Shown: positions 52,827-61,029 of the stretch, piece after piece
Numbering within the stretch: the stretch's first letter is position 1
Layout of the letters: each line of letters begins with the position of its first letter
Assembly (NCBI GenBank): GCA_002421605.1
Contig: DISJ01000001.1
Coordinates: 79,009-143,008 of the forward strand
Reading direction: 5' to 3'
Length of the DNA: 64,000 nt
Origin: Rhodobacteraceae bacterium UBA6213
GTDB taxonomy: Bacteria; Pseudomonadota; Alphaproteobacteria; Rhodobacterales; Rhodobacteraceae
The notes under the pieces: model-generated
The model's database searches: none
What the model was told of the DNA's origin: nothing
What the model saw: the letters and a program-made list of their open reading frames with translations, nothing else
Program-made: the position numbers and the translations under genes

Positions 52827-53846
52827 TCAGGCGCGCGAATACATGCCCTCGTAAATCGGCACCAGTGTCTCGGTTTCGAACAGCGACGACACCGAAGTGC
52901 CGTTCCAGATGTTCAAGATCGCCTGTGCAAACATCGGTGCCACCGGTACGATGCGGATATTGGGGCAGGCGCGAACTGCGGCGGTGGGTTCGATCGAATC
53001 GGTGATGACCAGTGATTTCATCGACGAGCTCTTGATCCGCTCGACCGCGGGGCCCGAAAGCACGCCATGCGTGATGTAGCTGTGCACCTCGGTCGCGCCG
53101 TTTTCCATCAGCAAATCGGCCGCTTTCACAAGCGTTCCGGCGGTATCACAGATGTCATCGACGATCAGGCACTTTTTGCCGGTGACATCGCCGATCACGG
53201 TCATCCCCGCCACTTCGCCCGCCTTTTCGCGGCGCTTGTCAACAATCGCCAGCGGGGCACCGATGCGCTGCGCAAGATCGCGCGCGCGCGCCACGCCACC
53301 GACGTCTGGCGAGACCACCAAGATGTCGGCAAGCTGATCTGCGAAATGGTGCTTGATATCCAGCCCAAACACCGGCGCTGCATAAAGGTTGTCCACCGGA
53401 ATGTCGAAAAAACCCTGAATCTGCGCGGCGTGCAGATCAAGCGTCAGCACCCGGTCCACCCCCGCCTCGGTCAAAAGGTTCGCAACCAACTTGGCCGAGA
53501 TCGGCGTACGGGCCTTGGCGCGGCGGTCTTGGCGCGCATACCCGAAATATGGGATCACCGCCGAAATGCGTGCCGCCGAAGACCGGCGCAGCGCATCGGC
53601 CATGATCAGCAGTTCCATCAGGTTGTCATTGGCCGGGTTCGAGGTTGACTGGATGATGTACATATCCTCGCCGCGCACATTCTCGAACACCTCCACGAAG
53701 ATCTCGCCGTCGTTGAACCGTTCAACCCGCGCCTCCACCAGCGCGACATTCATGCCGCGATGCATCGACATTCGGCGCGCTATCGCCGAGGCGAGCGGTC
53801 GGTTGGCGTTGCCGGAAATCAGCTTGGGCTCGGTCATGGCAGGCAT
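52827..53846 (-). CDS. prs: ribose-phosphate pyrophosphokinase
   Basis: 339 residues. PRPP synthase feeds nucleotide, histidine and tryptophan synthesis. Key motifs are FNDGEIFVEVFENVRG, YFGYARQDRRAKARTPISAK, the PRPP loop VVSPDVGGVARARDLAQRIG and CLIVDDICDTAGTL. AGGAG is seven bases before the ATG at 53846; a second in-frame ATG at 53837 is further from it. Confidence 0.96.
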   Translation of the reverse strand: MPAMTEPKLISGNANRPLASAIARRMSMHRGMNVALVEARVERFNDGEIFVEVFENVRGEDMYIIQSTSNPANDNLMELLIMADALRRSSAARISAVIPYFGYARQDRRAKARTPISAKLVANLLTEAGVDRVLTLDLHAAQIQGFFDIPVDNLYAAPVFGLDIKHHFADQLADILVVSPDVGGVARARDLAQRIGAPLAIVDKRREKAGEVAGMTVIGDVTGKKCLIVDDICDTAGTLVKAADLLMENGATEVHSYITHGVLSGPAVERIKSSSMKSLVITDSIEPTAAVRACPNIRIVPVAPMFAQAILNIWNGTSVSSLFETETLVPIYEGMYSRA

Positions 53847-53972
53847 GGGGCAGCTCCTCGGGGGGCGGTCGGGGCGCAAGCGATGCCGCCGACTGATGGG
53901 ATTCGGGCGATTGCGCCTGCCTTAGCACCGGGCTAGCCTGCCCGCAAATGCAAGCGACAATAGGGGCGCGAG

Positions 53973-54584
53973 ATGGCGCATATCGACTACTTTTTTACCG
54001 TACTTTCGCCCTGGACCTATCTTGCAGGCGATCGGCTAGAGGCCATTGCCGCGCGGCAGGGCGCAAGCGTGCAGTATTACCCGGTTGATGTGATCGCGCT
54101 GTTTGCGCGCACAGGTGGTACGGCACCCGCCGCACGCCACCCCTCGCGGCAGGAATACCGAGCGCAAGACTTGCCACGTTGGGCGACAAAGCTGGGGGTG
54201 GCGTTCAACCTCAAGCCCGCGCATGTGCCCACCAACCCCGCCCCTGCCGCCTATGCGATCATCGCTGCGCAGGCGGCCGCGGCCAAGGGTGCGGCGGGCG
54301 ATGTTGGCGCCCTTGTGCAGGGGTTTCTGCGCGCCGCATGGGCCGAACAGAAAGATGTGGCCGACGATACCGTTATCCGCGAACAACTGGCGGCACACGG
54401 CTTTGACCCCGAACTGGCCGATAGTGGCCTTTTCATCGGCGCCGACACCTATGCGCGCAACCTTGAACGGGCTGTAGAGCGGGGTGTTTTCGGCTCTCCC
54501 TTCTATATTGTGCGCGAAACCGATGCGCGGTTCTGGGGGCAGGACCGGCTTGAGATGCTTGAAGATCATCTTGCGGGGCTTTGA
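53973..54584 (+). CDS. 2-hydroxychromene-2-carboxylate isomerase-like (DsbA/kappa-GST fold)
   Basis: 203 residues. The N-terminal IDYFFTVLSPWTYLAGDRLE holds the serine that replaces the thioredoxin cysteines in kappa-class GST relatives, and GVFGSPFYIV is the cis-proline loop. In naphthalene degraders the family isomerises hydroxychromene carboxylate with glutathione. No aromatic-degradation genes are nearby, so a general glutathione-linked role is as likely. The stop overlaps the next start (TGATG). Confidence 0.82.
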   Translation: MAHIDYFFTVLSPWTYLAGDRLEAIAARQGASVQYYPVDVIALFARTGGTAPAARHPSRQEYRAQDLPRWATKLGVAFNLKPAHVPTNPAPAAYAIIAAQAAAAKGAAGDVGALVQGFLRAAWAEQKDVADDTVIREQLAAHGFDPELADSGLFIGADTYARNLERAVERGVFGSPFYIVRETDARFWGQDRLEMLEDHLAGL

Positions 54585-55378
54585 TGCCACTTGGGGATCG
54601 GGCGGGGCACGCGGTTTTCTGGCAAAGCTTTGGCGCGGGGCCGCGACCGGCGCTGGCCATTCATTGCACACTTGCACATTCGGGCGCATGGGCGGGCGTG
54701 GCGGCGCGGTTGCCGCAATTGACCATCGCCGCGTTCGACATGCCCGGCCACGGCCAAAGCGGGCCTTGGACGGGTAATGATTACCACGGCGATGTCACCC
54801 GGATCGCGGCAAGCTTCATCGACCGCCCGCTTGATCTGATCGGACATTCCTTTGGCGCCTCGGTCGCACTGCGCCTTGCGGTGGCGGCCCCCGAGGCTGT
54901 TCGCAGCCTGACGCTGATAGAGCCGGTGCTGTTTGTGGCGGCCGCAGGCACGCCCGAATTTGCGGCGCAGACCGATGACAACGAACGTTTCCGCGACTTG
55001 ATCGCGGCGGGCGAGGCCGAGGCGGCAGCACGCGCGTTTGTGGCGCAGTGGGGTGCAGGGCAGCGGTGGGAAACGCTTGACCCGCGCGTGCGCGCGTCCT
55101 TTGCCGCGCAGATGCCGCTGGTGCTGGCGGGGGGTGAGGCCAGTTTTACTGACGCGGCGCGTATTCTGCGCGAAGGCGGGCTTGAGGCGATCGAAGCCCC
55201 GGTGATGCTGATCCGCGGCGCGGATAGCCCTGCGATAATGGCCACCATCTGCGAGGCGATCGCTGCGCGCCTGCCTGATGTGGGGTTGGCAGTGGTGCCG
55301 GATGCGGGGCACATGCTGCCAGTTACCCACGCCGCACAGGTAGCCGAACTGATCGCGTTGAACCTTACCCGCGAATAA
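54584..55378 (+). CDS. alpha/beta-fold hydrolase
   Basis: 264 residues, cytoplasmic. The nucleophile elbow is LIGHSFGASVALRL; the acid and histidine are expected in VMLIRGADSPAIM and VVPDAGHMLPVTHA. Coupled to the isomerase-like gene by a TGATG junction. Its 3' end overlaps the convergent ltaE gene by 14 bases. Substrate unknown. Confidence 0.82.
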   Translation: MPLGDRAGHAVFWQSFGAGPRPALAIHCTLAHSGAWAGVAARLPQLTIAAFDMPGHGQSGPWTGNDYHGDVTRIAASFIDRPLDLIGHSFGASVALRLAVAAPEAVRSLTLIEPVLFVAAAGTPEFAAQTDDNERFRDLIAAGEAEAAARAFVAQWGAGQRWETLDPRVRASFAAQMPLVLAGGEASFTDAARILREGGLEAIEAPVMLIRGADSPAIMATICEAIAARLPDVGLAVVPDAGHMLPVTHAAQVAELIALNLTRE

Positions 55379-56417
55379 GCGTCAGAAAGCCGTCCACATC
55401 ATCTTCGGTTGTGGACCAGCTGCACACCAGCCGCGCCGCCAGCAGCGTATCGTCTGCCCCGTCCAGCGACTGATCGAAGGGCCAGAGGTAATAAGCCGCC
55501 CCCCCCTCGTGCGCGCGCCGGTGGCCCGCGCGCGGAAAGCTTGCAAAGACCGCGTTGGCCTCGGTCGGGTGCACCAGATGCGCGCCGGGCACAGTCAGAA
55601 CACCCCCGGCCAGCCGTGCCGCCATAGCGTTTGCCTGCGCAGCAAGCCGCAGCCACAGCCCGCCATCGAGATAGGCCAGCATCTGTGCCGAAAGGAAGCG
55701 GTGCTTTGAAAAAAGGTGCCCTGCGCGCTTGCGCCGCAGCTCAAACTCCCACGCCTTTGCCGGATCGAAAATGATCACCGCCTCGACACCGAGGCAGCCG
55801 TTCTTGGTGCCGCCAAACGACACCACATCAACGCCCGCGCGCCAAGTCATGTCGGCGGGGCTGGCGTTCGAGGCGACGATGGCGTTGGCAAAGCGTGCGC
55901 CGTCAAGGTGCACCGGCAGGCCATAGCCTTTGGCGACACGGCACAGCGCCGCGACCTCGGCGGGGCTATAAACCGTGCCATGTTCGGTGGTGTTGGTAAT
56001 GCTGACCATACCGCGCTGCACGTTGTGCACACCCGAGCGCCCGGTAAAGGAAATCGCCTCGCTCAAGCCTGCGGGCGTCATTTTGGCGTGCGCGCCATCG
56101 ACCAGCACCAGCTTTGATCCACCGGTGTAAAACTCTGGCGCGCCGCATTCGTCCTCTTCGATATGGGCGTTGCGGTGGCAGAAGATCGCACCCCACGGCG
56201 GGGTAAGAATCGCGCAAGACAGCGCGTTGGCAACAGTGCCGGTGGCGACCAGATAGATCGCAGCTTCGGGTGCTTCAAAAACCTCGCGCAGCCGGGCGCG
56301 CACCTGCTCCATGATCGGGTCATTGCCATAGGGCATTGCATAGCCGCTATTGGCGGCTGTGACGGCTGCTAGAATTTCGGGCGCGGCGGCAGAGGTATTG
56401 TCAGAGGCGAAGTTCAT
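55365..56417 (-). CDS. ltaE: low-specificity L-threonine aldolase
   Basis: 350 residues, fold-type I PLP enzyme that splits threonine or allo-threonine to glycine and acetaldehyde. The opening is MNFASDNTSAAAPEILAAV, VATGTVANALS lies near 60, LDGARFANA is the PLP-ring region and the PLP-binding lysine is in VVSFGGTKNGCLGVEAV. The start is adjacent to the YcgN-like stop, consistent with co-transcription. Confidence 0.92.
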   Translation of the reverse strand: MNFASDNTSAAAPEILAAVTAANSGYAMPYGNDPIMEQVRARLREVFEAPEAAIYLVATGTVANALSCAILTPPWGAIFCHRNAHIEEDECGAPEFYTGGSKLVLVDGAHAKMTPAGLSEAISFTGRSGVHNVQRGMVSITNTTEHGTVYSPAEVAALCRVAKGYGLPVHLDGARFANAIVASNASPADMTWRAGVDVVSFGGTKNGCLGVEAVIIFDPAKAWEFELRRKRAGHLFSKHRFLSAQMLAYLDGGLWLRLAAQANAMAARLAGGVLTVPGAHLVHPTEANAVFASFPRAGHRRAHEGGAAYYLWPFDQSLDGADDTLLAARLVCSWSTTEDDVDGFLTLIRG

Positions 56418-56867
56418 TCAAAGGTCCTCGATGATATAGGCTTCCCAGTCAGCTTCAGGCACATCACTTTCAGATACCGTCCAGCCGCGCACCGAGTGGC
56501 CTGCTTCATGCACGCTGTTGGGGTCATTGGTCAGCAACGGGTGCCAATCGGGCAAGGGCTGATCAAAAAAGCGCAGGCGATAAGCGCATGTAGACGGCAT
56601 CCAGTAGGCATTCTTCTTGATGCTTTTGGGGGTCATGCGCACGCATTCGGGCACGAATCGATGGCGGTTGTCGTAAGATTTACAGCGACAGGTTTCGCCA
56701 TCAAGCAGGCGGCAGGCCACGCGGGTAAAGGCCACCTCGCCGTCATCCTCGAACTCGAGCTTGTTAAGACAGCATTTGCCGCAACCATCACAAAGCGCCT
56801 CCCATTCAGAAGGTGTCAGCGAGGTAAGGGGCAGTTCCCAAAAGCGCGGGCGGTGGGACGATGTCAT
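56418..56867 (-). CDS. YcgN family cysteine-cluster protein (UPF0260)
   Basis: 149 residues. The conserved cysteines are in ALCDGCGKCCLNKLEF, GETCRCKSYDNR and VPECVRM, a pattern that suggests a metal or Fe-S site. FWELPLTSLTPSEWEALCDG is the family N-terminus. Function not established. Abuts ltaE with no gap. Confidence 0.9.
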   Translation of the reverse strand: MTSSHRPRFWELPLTSLTPSEWEALCDGCGKCCLNKLEFEDDGEVAFTRVACRLLDGETCRCKSYDNRHRFVPECVRMTPKSIKKNAYWMPSTCAYRLRFFDQPLPDWHPLLTNDPNSVHEAGHSVRGWTVSESDVPEADWEAYIIEDL

Positions 56868-56907
56868 GGCGCGGAAGCTGACCTAAAGGCGTGCAAATGG
56901 AAAGGGG

Positions 56908-57834
56908 TCAAAGCGCGGTCAGGCACGAACGCGCGGCGCTGCAATCGGCTTCGATCTGCGCGACAAGGGCTTCGAGGCTGGCAAACTTGATTTCGGGGCG
57001 CAGGTAATCGATCAGCGCAACTGAAATATGCTGCTCGTAAAGATCGCCCGAGAAATCGAACAGATGGGTTTCCAGGTTGGGGGCATTTTGGCCAAACATC
57101 GGCCGCACGCCAAGGCTGGCCACGCCATCATAGTTGCCCGCCTGCGGGCCGCCGAGCACCTCAACGCGCACCGCGTAAACTCCCAGCCGCGGCAGGTGCA
57201 GCCCGGTAAGGCCCATGTTAGCGGTGGGATAGCCCAGCGTGCGACCGCGCTTGGCACCATGTTCCACAGCACCTTCGATGCGGTGCCAGTGCCCCAGCAT
57301 CGCGGCGGCATCCCGCGGGCGCCCCTCGGACAGCGCCTGCCGGATCGCGGTGGATGATACGTCGAGCCCCTCAATGCGCAACAGCGGCGCAATCGTCACG
57401 CCAAACCCGCAGGCAGCGCCCAGTTCTGCAAGCACTTCGGCAGTGCCGGTGCGGCCCTTGCCAAAGCGGAAATCGGCCCCGACCGTCACATGGCGCACGC
57501 CAAGCCCAGCGCATAGAACCTCTTGTACAAAATCCTCAGCGCTCATTTCGGCCAGCGCGGCATCAAAGCGCAGCTCGTAAAGCCGTTCGACACCCAACTT
57601 TTCCAACCGGTGCCCGCGCGCCTCGGCATTCATCAGGCGAAAATGCGCGGCCTTGGGGGCAAAGAACGCGCGTGGATGTGGCTCAAAGGTAACGATGCCC
57701 AGGGGTTCGGGTTCTGCCGCGGCCAGGGCTATCACCGAGCGGTGGCCCAGATGCACACCGTCGAAATTGCCCATAGCCACCGAAGCGCCCTTAAGCGCCT
57801 GGTCGAGCCGCTGCCAATCGGTGATGGTCTGCAT
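56908..57834 (-). CDS. ribF: bifunctional riboflavin kinase / FAD synthetase
   Basis: 308 residues. The N-terminal FAD synthetase domain contains VAMGNFDGVHLGHRSVI and TVGADFRFGKGRTG. The C-terminal riboflavin kinase domain has GRTLGYPTANMGL and the catalytic NLETHLFDFSGDLYEQ. Makes FMN and FAD, cofactors for DusA, the flavin dehydrogenase and others here. Confidence 0.96.
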   Translation of the reverse strand: MQTITDWQRLDQALKGASVAMGNFDGVHLGHRSVIALAAAEPEPLGIVTFEPHPRAFFAPKAAHFRLMNAEARGHRLEKLGVERLYELRFDAALAEMSAEDFVQEVLCAGLGVRHVTVGADFRFGKGRTGTAEVLAELGAACGFGVTIAPLLRIEGLDVSSTAIRQALSEGRPRDAAAMLGHWHRIEGAVEHGAKRGRTLGYPTANMGLTGLHLPRLGVYAVRVEVLGGPQAGNYDGVASLGVRPMFGQNAPNLETHLFDFSGDLYEQHISVALIDYLRPEIKFASLEALVAQIEADCSAARSCLTAL

Positions 57835-57873
57835 CGTCCCCGCTTCGCATCTGCGGCGGGGTAGCCCGCCCGT

Positions 57874-58320
57874 TCAGTCGAACTTGTGACTGGGCGCCAG
57901 CACCAGCGCCTCGCCCTTCAGGACCACCGTATCGCCCACGAAGCAGAGGGTTTCAAGCGTGACTCGGCGACGTGCGTGATCAATGGCCGTTACCTTGACC
58001 TCGGCGCGCACCACATCGCCCGGTCGCACCGGTGCCATGAAGCGCAAGGACTGGCCAAGATAAACCGAGCCGTGGCCGGGAAGCTGCTCGCCGATCACTG
58101 CTGAAATCAGTGCTGCGGTCAGCATCCCATGCGCGATGCGGCCTTCAAAGATTGTGTCTTGGGCGTAGGCGTCATCAAGATGCACCGGATTGCGGTCGGT
58201 CGAAACCTCGGCAAAGAGCGAAATGTCATGATCAGTGACAACCTTCTGCAGGCCCCGCGTCATGCCGATTTCGATATCTTCGATGAAAATCGTGCCACGC
58301 GGCAGATTGTCGAGCATCAT
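57874..58320 (-). CDS. MaoC-like (R)-specific enoyl-CoA hydratase
   Basis: 148 residues, hot-dog fold. The catalytic Asp/His motif is seen as RNPVHLDDAYAQDTIFEGRI followed by AHGML. Typical PhaJ/MaoC length; would hydrate 2-enoyl-CoA to (R)-3-hydroxyacyl-CoA. GAGGA precedes the ATG at 58320; a longer frame to 58392 enters the promoter region. Confidence 0.87.
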   Translation of the reverse strand: MMLDNLPRGTIFIEDIEIGMTRGLQKVVTDHDISLFAEVSTDRNPVHLDDAYAQDTIFEGRIAHGMLTAALISAVIGEQLPGHGSVYLGQSLRFMAPVRPGDVVRAEVKVTAIDHARRRVTLETLCFVGDTVVLKGEALVLAPSHKFD

Positions 58321-58395
58321 CGCGGTCCTCAAGGGTTCATGTTGCGCTGCAGCATAGCGGCGGCGATAACCACGCGCAAGAGTTTCGCGCAACTT

Positions 58396-58423
58396 ATTAT
58401 CGCATTTGATACGTATTTCGCAA
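58396..58423 (-). promoter_or_regulatory. promoter of the MaoC-like gene with flanking repeats
   Basis: TTGCGA (58423-58418) and GATAAT (58401-58396) are spaced 16 bases on the minus strand. Near-identical direct repeats (plus strand TTTCGC-GC-AACTT-ATT at 58383-58398 and TTTCGC-AACTTT-ATT at 58416-58430) overlap the -10 and -35, as expected for an operator. Confidence 0.5.
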
Positions 58424-58514
58424 CTTTATTGCTAACAGCTTGCCGAAAATGGGCGCAAGAGCCGATAAACGCGCCGCGCCCTACGCGGTAGCGGGCACAG
58501 TACGCCGGATTCAG

Positions 58515-59393
58515 TCAGCGTAGCCGCGCCGCAGCATAGGTGGGCGCCTGCATCTGGCGGGCTAGCCAGGCATCAAGCAAGGCCGCGTCTGGCTGTTCGA
58601 CGTCTGGTCCGAACTCGGCGGCAGACAGCCCGGATGTGATGAACAGCACATCCATGCCTTCGCCTGCGGCACCCGCAACATCGGTGCCGATGCCGTCTCC
58701 GATGGCAAGCACCCTACCCTCGCCCGCACCGCCAAGGGCTGCAAGCTGGCGCATCGCCATATCGTAGATCGGCGGATGCGGTTTGCCAAAATAAAGCGCC
58801 TTGCCGCCCATCTGCTCATAAAGTTCGGCCAGCGCACCCGCGCACCAGATGCGTCTTTCCCCCATATCCACCACAATATCCGGATTGGCGCAAAGCATTG
58901 TCAAACCACGGGTTTTTGCCAGCAGAAAACGGGCGCGATAATCGTCCGGCATTTCGTTCAACTCGTCGAACGGGCCGGTACACAAAATCGCCTCGGCCTC
59001 GGCAAGCGCCACCCTTTCGATTGCCGGGGCATTGGCCCATTGGGGCGGTACATCGGTGAAAATGCCGTCGTCCTTATCGGGGCCAAGGTGCCAGATGCGC
59101 CGACCGACTGCGCCCGAAAATAGCGCGTCCTGCGTCGCATCGCCCGAGGAAACCACCGCATCCCAAGCGTCGCGCGGCACCCCCATACGGTCGAGCGCTG
59201 CGATCACGTAGCGCGACGGGCGCGGCGCGTTGGTCAGCAGAATCACCCGCCCGCCATCCGCGCGAAATTGCCGCAGCGCCGCAACTGCGGCGGGAAATGG
59301 CTCCACGCCATTGTGCAAGCACCCCCAAAGGTCGCAAAACAGTGCGTCATAAGGCTGCGATATGTCAGCAAGTGCGGTGACGATACGGGTCAT
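58515..59393 (-). CDS. HAD-IIA family hydrolase (TIGR01459 type)
   Basis: 292 residues. Motif I is YDALFCDLWGCLHNG, motif II is VILLTNAPRPSRYV and motif III/IV is KPHPPIYDMA with VLAIGDGIGTDVAGAAGEGM. A phosphatase of the NagD/4-nitrophenylphosphatase group; physiological substrate unknown. Confidence 0.9.
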   Translation of the reverse strand: MTRIVTALADISQPYDALFCDLWGCLHNGVEPFPAAVAALRQFRADGGRVILLTNAPRPSRYVIAALDRMGVPRDAWDAVVSSGDATQDALFSGAVGRRIWHLGPDKDDGIFTDVPPQWANAPAIERVALAEAEAILCTGPFDELNEMPDDYRARFLLAKTRGLTMLCANPDIVVDMGERRIWCAGALAELYEQMGGKALYFGKPHPPIYDMAMRQLAALGGAGEGRVLAIGDGIGTDVAGAAGEGMDVLFITSGLSAAEFGPDVEQPDAALLDAWLARQMQAPTYAAARLR

Positions 59394-59481
59394 TGCGCCT
59401 CTCCATTTGGCTCTTCATGGACGGCGCGGCGCAAAAAGGAAAGGGGCGCAGCGCGAAGTCGTGACTTGCAAAACAGCCCAC

Positions 59482-59519
59482 TTCTCTCATATATCGCACG
59501 TCGAATATGAATGAGAGAG
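59482..59519 (+). promoter_or_regulatory. stem-loop covering rhodanese-gene ribosome-binding site
   Basis: TCTCTCAT (59483-59490) pairs with ATGAGAGA (59511-59518), and TATA-type inner pairs (59491-59494 with 59505-59508) extend the structure. The right arm includes the AGAGAGG Shine-Dalgarno that precedes the ATG at 59527. Confidence 0.5.
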
Positions 59520-59526
59520 GCGAAGC

Positions 59527-59973
59527 ATGAGCAGCATTTCAAAACGGCAGTTTCTGGCGCTAGGTGTCAGCGCGGTGGCTTTGGCCGGGGCTGGCTACGC
59601 CTGGAGTCAAGGCACGGTTTCCGGCACTGCGCCCGCGTTCGAAGTGCGCACCATGACGGTGCCCGAGATGATGGCATCCGGCGCGCTGGTCGTGGATATC
59701 CGCAGACCCGACGAATGGGTTGAAACGGGTGTGATCGACGGCGCAACTCTGCTGACCTTTGAAAGCCCCAAAAGCTTTATGGAACAGATCGGGCCGCAGA
59801 TCGCCGATGGGCGCGACCTTATTCTGATCTGCCGCAGCGGTAATCGCAGCGGGCTTGCCGCGGAGGCACTTGCGCCAATGATCCCGAACCACGTGATTTC
59901 GGTCGCGGGCGGCATGAGCCAACAAATCGCCCAAGGCTATCAAACTGCACGTCCGGCTTGCCCGACCTGCTAA
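59527..59973 (+). CDS. exported or membrane-anchored rhodanese-like protein
   Basis: 148 residues. The N-terminus has a positively charged start and hydrophobic segment (SKRQFLALGVSAVALAGAGY) resembling a Tat-like signal with Lys-Arg. The single rhodanese domain has VVDIRRPDEWVETGVIDGA and the active-site loop ICRSGNRSGLAA with Cys102. Two further cysteines end the protein (PACPTC). It probably handles sulfane sulfur in the periplasm. Confidence 0.87.
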   Translation: MSSISKRQFLALGVSAVALAGAGYAWSQGTVSGTAPAFEVRTMTVPEMMASGALVVDIRRPDEWVETGVIDGATLLTFESPKSFMEQIGPQIADGRDLILICRSGNRSGLAAEALAPMIPNHVISVAGGMSQQIAQGYQTARPACPTC

Positions 59974-59980
59974 AAAGAAA

Positions 59981-60015
59981 CGGCCTCGCCGCGTAAACGC
60001 CGCGAGGCCGATTTT
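59981..60015. terminator. bidirectional intrinsic terminator
   Basis: CGGCCTCG pairs with CGAGGCCG (59981-59988, 60003-60010), with further inner pairs around TAAA. ATTTT follows on the plus strand and the complement of TAAAAAGAAA gives a T-rich tail on the minus strand. It serves the convergent rhodanese and ppaC genes. Confidence 0.75.
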
Positions 60016-60031
60016 CCCGAAGGGGTCTATC

Positions 60032-60949
60032 TCAGACCTTCAGCGCCGGGATGATCTGCTTTTTACGGCTCATGACGCCGGGCAGCACAACACTGTCGCC
60101 CACGACCTTGGCACCAAAGCTTGCCTCGGCAATGCGTTTTACCAACTCGTTCGGCACCAAAAGCGTGGCTTCTTCGCGCAGAATATCAATCACGAACAAC
60201 AGCACCTGATCTGCGCCGTCCTCGACGGCCACCCTTGGCATTGCGGCCATGAGTGCTGCCTTGCGTACCAGCACCACATCCGGCGCCGTGGTTTCCAGCA
60301 CCGAAACCCGCAGTTGCTTGCCCGAAACCTCGTATTCCTTGCTGTCCATGCGCAGCAGTTCCGCCTCGGAAAAGGCGGAAACGTCGGACTTGGCGGCAAA
60401 CAGTTCGGCGGCATAGTCGGGAATGGCAATGCCAAGTTCGCGTGCAAGCTTTTCAGCCACCGCGCGGTCGTGCGGCGTGGTGGTGGGGCTGCGGAATTCG
60501 AGCGTGTCCGACAGGATGCACGACAGCATCGCGCATTTGATCGGCTGAGGCATCTGGGCCGCATCTTCGCCCATCAGATCGTGCATCACTGTAGCCGTGC
60601 AGGCCAAGGGGCGAATGGTGATGTCGATCGGCGAACGCGTTTTGATGCCACCGGCTAGCATGTGATGGTCAATGATGCCGATGACGTTGGCCTCGTTGAT
60701 CGAGGGCGGCAGTTCTGCGGGGTTGTTGGTATCGACGATCACCACCTTTTCGCCCGGTGCGACATCGGCGATGATCTCGGGCTCGCCTAGCGACCAGCGT
60801 TTGAGCACAAAGGCCGCCTCGGTGTTCGGTTTGCCCAGCAGCACCGGGCGCGCCGGGGTGTGCTTGATCGCGGTCAGATACCAAGCCCAGATGATGGGCG
60901 AACAGGTGGCGTCGGTATCAGGAGATTTGTGGCCCAGAACGGTAATCAT
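60032..60949 (-). CDS. ppaC: manganese-dependent inorganic pyrophosphatase (family II)
   Basis: 305 residues, DHH superfamily. Metal-binding motifs are LGHKSPDTDATCS, VDTNNPAELP and IGIIDHHMLAGG, and the C-terminal DHHA2 domain contains the basic substrate residues near MSRKKQ. Hydrolyses pyrophosphate released by biosynthesis, using manganese, which fits with a TerC-type metal theme but is not proof of it. Confidence 0.95.
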   Translation of the reverse strand: MITVLGHKSPDTDATCSPIIWAWYLTAIKHTPARPVLLGKPNTEAAFVLKRWSLGEPEIIADVAPGEKVVIVDTNNPAELPPSINEANVIGIIDHHMLAGGIKTRSPIDITIRPLACTATVMHDLMGEDAAQMPQPIKCAMLSCILSDTLEFRSPTTTPHDRAVAEKLARELGIAIPDYAAELFAAKSDVSAFSEAELLRMDSKEYEVSGKQLRVSVLETTAPDVVLVRKAALMAAMPRVAVEDGADQVLLFVIDILREEATLLVPNELVKRIAEASFGAKVVGDSVVLPGVMSRKKQIIPALKV

Positions 60950-61029
60950 ATCGTGCCTCGTTGGTAATTTGCCGCTTTATAAGACTTGCGCGCAGGCTTG
61001 TCACTTGCCGCAATGCAGCATGACGGTGC

